Shown here piece by piece: positions 1 to 6,096 of a DNA stretch of 6,447 nt. Positions within the stretch are counted from its first letter, which is position 1. Each line of letters begins with the position of its first letter. The stretch lies in assembly GCA_900550185.1 (NCBI GenBank), contig URRN01000116.1, forward strand, positions 1 to 6,447, given 5' to 3'. The stretch comes from an uncultured Collinsella sp. Lineage in GTDB: Bacteria > Actinomycetota > Coriobacteriia > Coriobacteriales > Coriobacteriaceae. The position numbers and the translations under genes are program-made. Under the pieces are notes generated by a model. That model did no database searches and was not told the origin of the DNA. It saw only the letters and a list, made by a program, of their open reading frames with translations.

Positions 1-1302
1 GTCGTAAACAAGCACACGGTGGTCAAGACCAAGACCAAAAAGCTGCCGATTTTCATTACAGCGCTCGCCGGCTGCGCCTGCGGCGCCCTGTTGGTCATCG
101 CGCTCATTATGAGCGGCACGCTCGATATCGGTGGCGGCAAGAATGCCGTGACGGCGGGTGCTTCGGGTTCATCGACGCAAAAGATCACGATCGACTCCGA
201 GGACACCACGTTGGCCGAGGCCGTTTCTGCCAAGGCATTGCCCTCCGTGGTTTCCATTACTGCCACTTCGAGCGGCAGCCAGAATGGCTCGCTTTCGCAG
301 TCTGCCGATGAGCCGGATAGCTCGGGCAGCGTCGGTTCGGGCGTTGTGCTCGATACCGAGGGCCATATCCTCACCAACAACCACGTGGTCGATGGTTACG
401 ACCAGTACGTGGTGACCATGGACGACGGCACCACCTACGAGGCCGAGTTCGTGGGCAACGATGCTTCGAGCGACCTAGCCGTCATCAAGCTCAAGGACGC
501 CGACGCCTCCAAGCTCACGCCGATTGAGATTGGTGATTCCTCTAAGCTCAACGTGGGCGAGTGGGTCATGGCGATCGGCTCGCCGTTTGGCAACGAGCAG
601 TCTGTCTCCACCGGTATTGTCTCGGCGCTCTACCGCTCTACGGCCATGAGCTCTACCAGCGGCAATACCATCTATGCCAACATGATCCAGACCGATGCCG
701 CCATCAACCCGGGCAACTCCGGCGGCGCGCTCGTTAACGACAACGGCGAGCTCGTGGGTATTAACTCGCTCATCGAGAGCTATTCGGGCTCCAGCTCGGG
801 CGTGGGCTTTGCCATTCCGGTTAACTACGCCAAGAACATTGCCGACCAGATTATCGACGGTAAGACGCCGGTGCATCCGTACATGGGCGCCACGCTTTCG
901 AGCGTCAACGCGCTCAACGCCCGTACCAACAAGCTGAGCACCGATAGCGGCGCGTATGTGGCGAGCGTCGTCGAGGACGGTCCTGCTGCCAAGGCCGGTA
1001 TCCAAGAGGGCGATGTCATTACCAAGCTGGGCGACGACGAGATTACGAGCGCCGATGGCCTGATCATCGCACTACGCAGCCACGAGGTGGGCGAGAAGGT
1101 CGAAATCACGCTCATGCGCGGCAAGGAAGAGAAGAAGGTCACCGTCGAGCTGGGCTCCGATGAGGAGCTGCAGAACCAGCAGCAGGACGACAGTTCGACC
1201 GACACCGGCAACGGCGGTATTACCGACGAGCAGCTGCGCCAGTACCTGGAGGAGCTGCTAGGCCAGCAGGGCCAGGGCCAGGGCTACGGCCAGGGTTACT
1301 AA
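1..1302 (+). CDS. htrA: HtrA/DegP-type membrane-anchored serine protease with PDZ domain (5' partial)
   Basis: Trypsin-fold protease of the HtrA/DegP family, expected to degrade or process misfolded proteins on the outer face of the membrane. Residues are numbered from the GTG at base 19. A basic stretch is followed by one hydrophobic anchor (about 10-32) and a Ser/Gly-rich linker. The protease domain (about 65-280) carries the full triad: H122 in TNNHVVDG, D152 in SSDLAVIKL and S234 in NPGNSGGAL. One PDZ domain follows (about 285-380) with the carboxylate-binding loop YMGATL (288-293). The tail (about 381-427) is acidic, then Gln/Gly-rich. The frame is open to base 1 (VVNKHT before the GTG) and no Shine-Dalgarno precedes that GTG, so the true start is probably upstream of the window; many actinobacterial HtrA proteins have a cytoplasmic Pro/Gln-rich leader there. 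A strong terminator follows, and the next gene looks independently transcribed. The family call is near certain; which paralogue (HtrA, HtrB or DegP-like) is not resolved. Confidence 0.95.
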   Translation, partial: VVNKHTVVKTKTKKLPIFITALAGCACGALLVIALIMSGTLDIGGGKNAVTAGASGSSTQKITIDSEDTTLAEAVSAKALPSVVSITATSSGSQNGSLSQSADEPDSSGSVGSGVVLDTEGHILTNNHVVDGYDQYVVTMDDGTTYEAEFVGNDASSDLAVIKLKDADASKLTPIEIGDSSKLNVGEWVMAIGSPFGNEQSVSTGIVSALYRSTAMSSTSGNTIYANMIQTDAAINPGNSGGALVNDNGELVGINSLIESYSGSSSGVGFAIPVNYAKNIADQIIDGKTPVHPYMGATLSSVNALNARTNKLSTDSGAYVASVVEDGPAAKAGIQEGDVITKLGDDEITSADGLIIALRSHEVGEKVEITLMRGKEEKKVTVELGSDEELQNQQQDDSSTDTGNGGITDEQLRQYLEELLGQQGQGQGYGQGY

Positions 1303-1328
1303 CGAGCCGTATCGCACATATCGAAGCC

Positions 1329-1370
1329 AGAGGGGCTGTCTCATCAACGCGGGACAGCCCCTCTTTTCTT
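1329..1370 (+). terminator. Rho-independent terminator of the HtrA gene
   Basis: A perfect 12-bp stem (AGAGGGGCTGTC at 1329-1340 with GACAGCCCCTCT at 1353-1364) can be extended by a G-U and a C-G pair, leaving an 8-base loop. It runs into a T-rich tract (TCTTTTCTT, to 1370). It starts 26 bases after the HtrA stop codon, as expected for an intrinsic terminator. Confidence 0.9.
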
Positions 1371-1372
1371 AT

Positions 1373-1402
1373 TGATCCGTTGGGGACGGAGGAAAACGGA
1401 TC
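1373..1402. repeat. Inverted repeat with purine-rich loop, directly after the terminator
   Basis: TGATCCGTT (1373-1381) pairs perfectly with AACGGATCA (1395-1402, with the preceding A at 1394 available), enclosing a 13-base loop that is almost all purine (GGGGACGGAGGAA). It lies 2 bases past the T-tract of the HtrA terminator and has no T-run of its own, so it is not an ordinary second terminator. From memory this motif resembles short intergenic repeats of coriobacterial genomes, but only one copy is present here. Its function is unknown. Confidence 0.6.
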
Positions 1403-1428
1403 ATTTAGAAACGACAAGGTCATGGTTT

Positions 1429-1440
1429 GATCGCGCGATC
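1429..1440. other. 12-bp perfect palindrome upstream of ligA
   Basis: GATCGCGCGATC is fully self-complementary. It lies about 110 bases upstream of the ligA start in otherwise non-coding sequence. It could be a binding site for a dimeric regulator or chance in GC-rich DNA; nothing else in the sequence decides between these. Confidence 0.35.
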
Positions 1441-1506
1441 CACCCCGGCCCGCCGGCTGCCGATTCGGTGCGGTTCGAAAGGGTTATTCGGCGCCATGGT
1501 GACCGG

Positions 1507-1520
1507 TGGTACTCTAGTAT
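1507..1520 (+). promoter_or_regulatory. ligA: Weak candidate -10 region for ligA
   Basis: The segment TGGTACTCTAGTAT ends 30 bases before the ligA start codon. It holds two poor -10-like hexamers: TACTCT preceded by TG (extended -10 style), and TAGTAT, which matches TATAAT at four of six positions. No convincing -35 hexamer sits 16-18 bases upstream of either. A promoter is expected here because a strong terminator separates ligA from the HtrA gene, but the exact hexamers are a guess. Confidence 0.25.
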
Positions 1521-1537
1521 CCGTTTGAAATCGAGCG

Positions 1538-1543
1538 AAGGAG
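1538..1543 (+). promoter_or_regulatory. ligA: Ribosome binding site of ligA
   Basis: AAGGAG lies 7 bases upstream of the ATG at 1551. This spacing fixes the start codon and therefore the reality of the approximately 30-residue N-terminal extension of LigA. The next in-frame GTG (base 1581) has no comparable site. Confidence 0.85.
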
Positions 1544-1550
1544 TGCCGCT

Positions 1551-3779
1551 ATGGAGCAATCGAGCCTGTTTGGTGACGGCGTGGACATCGATACCGAAAC
1601 GCCCGCGAGCACGGATACCGCTGCACCGGCCGATGCTCGTGCCCAGGCGGCAGCGCGTGCGGCCGAGCTGCGCCACGAGCTCGATTACCACGCCTATCGC
1701 TACTACATGCTCGATGCGCCCGAGATCACGGACGCCGCCTTTGACAAAATGCTCGTTGAGCTGCAGCAGATCGAGGCGACCTACCCCGACCTGGTGACGC
1801 CCGACAGCTATACCCAGCGCGTGGGCGGCTACGTGAGCGAGCAGTTTACACCGGTCACACATATGGCGCGCATGTATTCCATGGACGATGCTATGGATCT
1901 GGACGAACTTGACGCGTGGCTCCAGCGCGCCGAGGATGCGCTCGGTGCCGGCAGCGTCACCTATACCTGCGAGCTTAAGATCGACGGTCTGGGCGTGGCG
2001 CTTACCTATCAAAACGGCACCTTTGTGCGCGCCGCCACGCGCGGCGACGGCACCACGGGCGAGGATGTGTCGCTCAATGTCCGTACCATCAAGGATGTGC
2101 CCATGCACCTGTCCGAGCCGGCGCTCGCCCACATGGGCGCCGACCGCGAGCGTACCATTGAGGTACGCGGCGAGGTGTACATGCCCAAGGGCAGCTTTGT
2201 TCGTCTGAATGAAGAGGCCGATGCCGAAGGGCGCGACCCCTTTGCCAACCCGCGCAACGCCGCTGCAGGATCCCTGCGCCAAAAAGACCCCAAGGTCACG
2301 GCGCGCCGCGACCTGGCCACCTTTATCTATGCCATCGCCGATACCGATCCGCTGCACGTCCACAGCCAGCGCGAGTTTCTGGACTGGCTGCGTAGCGCCG
2401 GCTTTAGCGTCAACCCCAACGTTGCCCGTTGCGCCACACCGGCTGAGGTTCACGAGTTCTGTGCCCAGGCGCTTGAGCATCGCGGCGACCTGGACTACGA
2501 CATCGACGGCGTGGTCGTAAAGGTCGACAGCTTCCAACAGCAGCTCGACCTGGGCTTTACCGCCCGCGCGCCGCGTTGGGCCATCGCCTTTAAGTTCCCG
2601 CCCGAGGAAAAGCAGACCGTCCTGCGCGAGATTCGCATCCAGGTGGGTCGCACCGGCGTGCTCACGCCGGTCGCCGAGTTCGACCCGGTGACGGTCGCCG
2701 GCTCCACCATCGCGCGCGCCACGCTGCACAACATCGACGAGATCCGCCGCAAGAACGTGCGCGAGGGCGACACTATCATCGTGCACAAGGCGGGCGACGT
2801 AATCCCCGAGGTCGTGGGCCCGGTGCTCGACAAGCGCCCGGCCGATTCGGTCGACTGGCACATGCCCGAGGTCTGCCCCGTGTGCGGCAGCCCCGTGGTT
2901 CACGAGGATGGCGAGGTGGCCTACCGCTGCGTGTCCATCGACTGCCCCGCACAGCTCAAGGAGCGCCTGCTCCACTGGGTGAGCCGCGGCTGCATGGACG
3001 TCGACGGCCTGGGCGACGAGATCGTCGACAAGATGATCGCCGCCGGGCTGATTCACGACGTCGCGGACTTCTACCAGCTCACGGTCGACGACATCGCCGG
3101 CCTGGACACGGGGCGCGTGTACGCCAGCTCCAACAGCAAAAAGGGCGTTAAGAAGGGCGATCCCATTCCGGTAGGCCTTAAGACGGCCGAGAAAATCATC
3201 GCCGAGCTCAACAAGTCCAAGAGCCAGCCACTCGGGCGTGTGCTGTTTGCCCTGGGCATCCGTCATGTGGGCAAGAGCGTGGGCGAGGTCATCGCCGAGC
3301 GGTTTCTGTCGATCGACAAGCTCATCTTGGCGAGCGAAGAGGATATTGCCGAGTGCGAGGGCATCGGTCCCAAGATTGCGGCGAGCGTCAAACAGTTCCT
3401 GGCCGTGCCCGAAAACCTCGCCGTGCTGGAGCGCTTGCGCCAGGCTGGTCTGTCGCTCGAGGTCGACTTGGGCGCCGCGCACGCGCAAGCCGCGGCCGAC
3501 GCTGGCGTGGCGGGCGAGCTCGCCGACGCACAGCCGCTTGCGGGTCTGACCTTCGTGCTCACCGGCACGCTCGTCAACCGCACTCGCGACGAGGCGGGCG
3601 CGGCGCTCAAGGTGCTCGGCGCCAAGGTTTCGGGTAGCGTGTCAAAGAAGACGAGCTATCTGGTCGCCGGCCCCAAGGCGGGTTCCAAGCTCACCAAGGC
3701 CGAGCAGTTGGGTGTGCCCGTACTGGACGAGGATGCGCTCGAGCGGATCTTGGCTACTGGCGAGGTGCCCCGGGCTTAG
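1551..3779 (+). CDS. ligA: NAD+-dependent DNA ligase LigA
   Basis: Seals 5'-phosphate/3'-OH nicks in replication and repair, using NAD+ to adenylate itself and releasing NMN. At 742 residues it is longer than the roughly 670-residue E. coli enzyme. Order of parts: a low-complexity leader (1-32), domain Ia (about 33-95, YRYYMLDAPEITDAAFD at 49-65), adenylation domain with catalytic K143 in ELKIDG, E208 in EVRGEVY, DYDIDGVVVKVD (315-326) and K348 in AIAFKFP, OB fold (about 356-435), a four-Cys zinc finger (C442, C445, C460, C465), HhH region (about 480-640) and a C-terminal BRCT domain (about 659-742). Every key residue I checked is present, so it should be active and essential. Two points stand out: the leader begins MEQSSLFGD, and the first HhH region carries about 20 extra residues (around 519-541) relative to E. 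coli; similar insertions occur in other actinobacterial LigA proteins as I recall them. It appears monocistronic. Confidence 0.98.
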   Translation: MEQSSLFGDGVDIDTETPASTDTAAPADARAQAAARAAELRHELDYHAYRYYMLDAPEITDAAFDKMLVELQQIEATYPDLVTPDSYTQRVGGYVSEQFTPVTHMARMYSMDDAMDLDELDAWLQRAEDALGAGSVTYTCELKIDGLGVALTYQNGTFVRAATRGDGTTGEDVSLNVRTIKDVPMHLSEPALAHMGADRERTIEVRGEVYMPKGSFVRLNEEADAEGRDPFANPRNAAAGSLRQKDPKVTARRDLATFIYAIADTDPLHVHSQREFLDWLRSAGFSVNPNVARCATPAEVHEFCAQALEHRGDLDYDIDGVVVKVDSFQQQLDLGFTARAPRWAIAFKFPPEEKQTVLREIRIQVGRTGVLTPVAEFDPVTVAGSTIARATLHNIDEIRRKNVREGDTIIVHKAGDVIPEVVGPVLDKRPADSVDWHMPEVCPVCGSPVVHEDGEVAYRCVSIDCPAQLKERLLHWVSRGCMDVDGLGDEIVDKMIAAGLIHDVADFYQLTVDDIAGLDTGRVYASSNSKKGVKKGDPIPVGLKTAEKIIAELNKSKSQPLGRVLFALGIRHVGKSVGEVIAERFLSIDKLILASEEDIAECEGIGPKIAASVKQFLAVPENLAVLERLRQAGLSLEVDLGAAHAQAAADAGVAGELADAQPLAGLTFVLTGTLVNRTRDEAGAALKVLGAKVSGSVSKKTSYLVAGPKAGSKLTKAEQLGVPVLDEDALERILATGEVPRA

Positions 3780-3803
3780 CGCATCGATAACCAAAGTGAA
3801 GAT

Positions 3804-3838
3804 CCGCCCGGAAGCACGATGCCTTCCGGGCGGTTCTT
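3804..3838. terminator. Shared hairpin terminator between convergent ligA and merR-type gene
   Basis: A perfect 11-bp stem (CCGCCCGGAAG at 3804-3814 with CTTCCGGGCGG at 3823-3833) encloses an 8-base loop. On the plus strand it is followed by TTCTT, a modest T-tract that overlaps the stop codon of the opposing gene (3837-3839). On the minus strand the following ATCTTCACTTT is also moderately T-rich. One hairpin therefore plausibly ends both transcripts in the 57-base gap. Confidence 0.8.
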
Positions 3839-4685
3839 ACTTTGCTGGGGCAACCGGCACCGTGATCTGCGTTACGTAGGTTGCCGGGTCGTCGCTGATG
3901 ATGTCGTCGATAAGGGCGATCTCGCGCGAAGGCCCGGTGGGCGCCAGGTTGTGCTCGCGCATATAGCCGAGCAGCTGCTTATAGCGCGGGGCTGCTTGCC
4001 CGTGCGTGCCGCGGAAGCTTATGGTCAGGCAGCGCGCGGCAGGTCGCGTCTCAACGTCGCCCAAGTAATCATCGGTGTCATCGAGCAGCAGGAAGACCTC
4101 GTCGTAGCCATCAAAGTCGCCGGCGGCGAGGCGTTCGGGCGCGATGCCCACACCCAGATTGCCCAGATAGGCAAAGGTTTCGTGCTGCCCCTGCTGAAGC
4201 TGGCGGATATGCCATCCCAGCGAATAGGCGTCGGTGGGATTGACGCGCTCGTGCAGCGTGGCGCAGCGAAGTTCGGGTTCCTCGATTTCGCTAATGGTGT
4301 CGAGATCAGCATTCAAAGCGCCATGAAGCAAGGCAAGCCGCTGGTCAATCTTGCGCGACATGCGCTCCAACTCACGCCGCCTGTGCTCAATTAACTCCTG
4401 TTGCTTGGTCAGTTGCCGTTGTATCAAATCCATATCGCGCGTAGTGACAAACTCGCGAATCTGCGCCAGCGGCAAGTCGAGAACGCGCAGGTTGCCGATG
4501 GTGTTGAGGGTGGAGAGCTGCCGCGATCCGTAGTAGCGGTACCCACTTGCCGGATCGACATATGCCGGCTCCAACAGCCCCATCTGCTCGTAATGACGCA
4601 GTGTGCCCACGCTTAAATTGAGCAGGCGCGCCACCTCGCCAATGCGGAGCAGGCCCTCGGTGTGTTCACTTGGCATGTCGGTCAC
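3837..4685 (-). CDS. MerR-family regulator with BmrR-like (GyrI-like) effector-binding domain
   Basis: Probable ligand-responsive transcription activator of 282 residues. The N-terminal MerR winged helix is clear: LRIGEVARLLNLSVGTLRHY (13-32), then the wing with DPASGYRYYGSRQL (44-57). A long charged helix (about 86-122), rich in Gln, Arg and Glu, should form the dimer coiled coil. The C-terminal part (about 135-278) has the length and pattern of a GyrI/BmrR drug-binding domain; E255 in REIALID lines up by eye with the ligand-contacting glutamate of Bacillus BmrR. The GTG start at 4685 is chosen because AAAGGAG sits 7 bases upstream; the in-frame ATG at 4676 would be 16 bases away. It lies 55 bases downstream of the MATE gene on the same strand, suggesting it senses a pump substrate. 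MerR activators normally act on promoters with 19-20-base spacers; I found no such operator beside it. Function as a drug sensor is inferred, not shown. Confidence 0.9.
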   Translation of the reverse strand: MTDMPSEHTEGLLRIGEVARLLNLSVGTLRHYEQMGLLEPAYVDPASGYRYYGSRQLSTLNTIGNLRVLDLPLAQIREFVTTRDMDLIQRQLTKQQELIEHRRRELERMSRKIDQRLALLHGALNADLDTISEIEEPELRCATLHERVNPTDAYSLGWHIRQLQQGQHETFAYLGNLGVGIAPERLAAGDFDGYDEVFLLLDDTDDYLGDVETRPAARCLTISFRGTHGQAAPRYKQLLGYMREHNLAPTGPSREIALIDDIISDDPATYVTQITVPVAPAK

Positions 4686-4692
4686 AGGACCA

Positions 4693-4700
4693 CTCCTTTC
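4693..4700 (-). promoter_or_regulatory. Ribosome binding site of the MerR-family gene
   Basis: Read on the minus strand, GAAAGGAG ends 7 bases before the GTG at 4685. This is the best match in the gap and is why the GTG is preferred over the downstream ATG. Confidence 0.8.
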
Positions 4701-4703
4701 GGT

Positions 4704-4739
4704 AAAAACAGGGGAGAGGCGCTAGGCCCGCGTCGCCCC
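4704..4739 (-). terminator. Possible imperfect terminator or attenuator after the MATE gene
   Basis: On the minus strand the 55-base gap between the MATE stop and the MerR gene can fold as GGGG/CCCC, one mismatch, GA/TC, one mismatch, then GCG/CGC around a 7-base loop, followed by TGTTTTT (4704-4708 is the T5 run). The stem is interrupted twice, so it may be a partial terminator that tunes read-through into the MerR gene, or have no role. Confidence 0.4.
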
Positions 4740-4740
4740 G

Positions 4741-6096
4741 CTACGCCACCAGCTTGTCAAAAGCCCCGCGCCGGTTGAGCACGGTAAATGCAATCACGCA
4801 GATGCCCGCCGACAGAATCGACCCGCACGGTGAGGCGATGCCCATGGGGAACAGCGTGTCGGAATAGGCGTTCGACAGCAGCCATGCGCCGGGCACGCGA
4901 ATGAGCACCACGGCCAGCACGTTGTGCGCAAAGCCAATGTAGCTCTTGCCATACGCAGCGAAAAAGCCGCTAAAGCAAATGTGGATGCCGGCAAAGATCG
5001 CGTCGAAAATATAGCTGCGCATATAGCCGGTACCGGCGGCGACTACTGCAGCGTCCTTGGCAAAAAAGCCGATAAACGCCGGCGCCACCAGCCACATCAG
5101 CACCGTGATCAGGCAGCCGTACACCACCGAGATGGTCATGGCGTCCTTGAGTACCTGACGCGCGCGATCGCCCTTGCCCGCGCCGGCATTTTGCGCCGTG
5201 AGCGCGCTGACGGTAGCGCCCATGGAACTCGGCACAATGAACAAAAAGCTGATCATCTTTTCGACCAGGCCCACGGCGGCGGCGTCGACCAGACCGCGGT
5301 GGTTGGCGATGACGGTGATGAACATAAACGCCACCTGGATGCAGCCGTCCTGCACGGCCACGGGCACGCCGATCTTAAGAATGCTACCGAGCACCTCGGG
5401 CTGCGGGCGCAGGTCGCTGCGCTTAACGTGGATGTTCGTGCGGCGGCTCTTGAGCCACACGAGCGCGAGGGCAACGCTGGCCGTCTGCGCGGTCACCGTG
5501 CCGAGCGCCGCGCCCACGGGGCCGAGCCCCATGTGGCCGATAAACAGAAAATCGAGCGCGATGTTGATGATGCACGCCACGCCGATCACATACATGGGCG
5601 AGCGCGAATCGCCCAGACCGCGGAAGATGGCGGCCATCAGGTTGTATGCCACAATAAAGAAAATACCGCTGCCGCAGATGCGGATGTAGCTTGCGGTAAG
5701 GCCAATGGCTTCCTCCGGAGCCTGCATCAGCACCGCAATGGGCCGTGCAAATGCGACCAGCAAAATAAACAGAACCACGGACATAATGGCAAACACCACC
5801 GCGGCACCGCCAAGCACCGCCCCGATCTGCTGGGGTTTCTTCTCACCAATATAGCGGGCGATCAAAACCGTAACGCCCATGGCAAGCTGCGTTACCACAA
5901 AGGTGACCAGGTTCAGCAGCTGGCTGCCGGTAGAAACCGCCGAAAGCCCCGCCGTGGAGCCAAAGTGCCCCACCACCAGCAGGTCAACCGCGCCATATGC
6001 CGCCTGCAGCACCAAAGCTCCGAGTACCGGCAGCATAAAAAGGGAAAGTTTTTTTAAAATGCTCCCTTGCGTAAAATCTGTTTTATCTGTGTTCAA
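4741..6096 (-). CDS. MATE-family multidrug efflux transporter
   Basis: Polytopic inner-membrane antiporter of 451 residues, the usual MATE length, expected to export cationic drugs or toxic metabolites using a Na+ or H+ gradient. About twelve hydrophobic helices form two similar halves. Family-typical features include the opening TDFTQGSILKKLSLFMLPVL, VDLLVVGHFG in helix 1 (37-46), FRGLGDSRSPM (158-168), NIALDFLFI (178-186) and AQNAGAGKGDRA (301-312) in the second half. It resembles the NorM/MepA/DinF group; the substrate cannot be read from sequence. The start chosen is the TTG at 6096, with GGAAAGGA 9 bases upstream, because it places the N-terminus where MATE proteins normally begin. The longer open frame to 6204 adds 36 Arg-rich residues that are a shadow of the MarR gene. 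The start overlaps the MarR gene's end by 14 bases, implying translational coupling. Codons 13-16 contain a T4A7 run, unusual for this GC-rich sequence. Confidence 0.93.
   Translation of the reverse strand: MNTDKTDFTQGSILKKLSLFMLPVLGALVLQAAYGAVDLLVVGHFGSTAGLSAVSTGSQLLNLVTFVVTQLAMGVTVLIARYIGEKKPQQIGAVLGGAAVVFAIMSVVLFILLVAFARPIAVLMQAPEEAIGLTASYIRICGSGIFFIVAYNLMAAIFRGLGDSRSPMYVIGVACIINIALDFLFIGHMGLGPVGAALGTVTAQTASVALALVWLKSRRTNIHVKRSDLRPQPEVLGSILKIGVPVAVQDGCIQVAFMFITVIANHRGLVDAAAVGLVEKMISFLFIVPSSMGATVSALTAQNAGAGKGDRARQVLKDAMTISVVYGCLITVLMWLVAPAFIGFFAKDAAVVAAGTGYMRSYIFDAIFAGIHICFSGFFAAYGKSYIGFAHNVLAVVLIRVPGAWLLSNAYSDTLFPMGIASPCGSILSAGICVIAFTVLNRRGAFDKLVA

Noticed and set aside
64..75. Lipobox-like LAGC in the HtrA anchor, suggesting a lipoprotein
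   Set aside because: The hydrophobic stretch continues well past the Cys (ACGALLVIALIM), only about six hydrophobic residues precede it, and the real N-terminus is probably outside the window. A plain membrane anchor fits better.
1468..1490. GGTTCGAAA resembling a tRNA T-loop
   Set aside because: The flanking bases do not pair to make a T-stem, and no acceptor, D or anticodon arms can be drawn around it.
1623..1741. Phe instead of Tyr at LigA residue 64 as a damaged NAD+ site
   Set aside because: The same Phe occurs in mycobacterial LigA as I recall it, and the remaining Ia residues (Y51, D61, D65) are intact, so it is a normal variant.
1372..1797. A plus-strand open frame running from the intergenic region into ligA
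   Set aside because: It begins at the terminator's end, covers non-coding repeats, then runs out of frame through ligA with Arg/Pro/Thr-rich, shadow-like composition.
1401..3488. A 695-codon open frame antisense to ligA
   Set aside because: It is the mirror of a GC-rich gene whose codon bias removes stops from the opposite strand. It is packed with His, Ala, Val and Asp, shows no recognisable domain, and lies opposite a gene whose domains are all intact.
3819..4394. A 191-codon plus-strand open frame opposite the MerR-family gene
   Set aside because: It starts inside the terminator hairpin, has no ribosome binding site, and overlaps a well-supported MerR-family gene. It is a shadow.
4924..6057. 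A 377-codon open frame antisense to the MATE gene
   Set aside because: Composition is His/Arg/Asn-rich with no hydrophobic or domain pattern, while the opposite strand has clear MATE motifs and twelve helices. It is a shadow.
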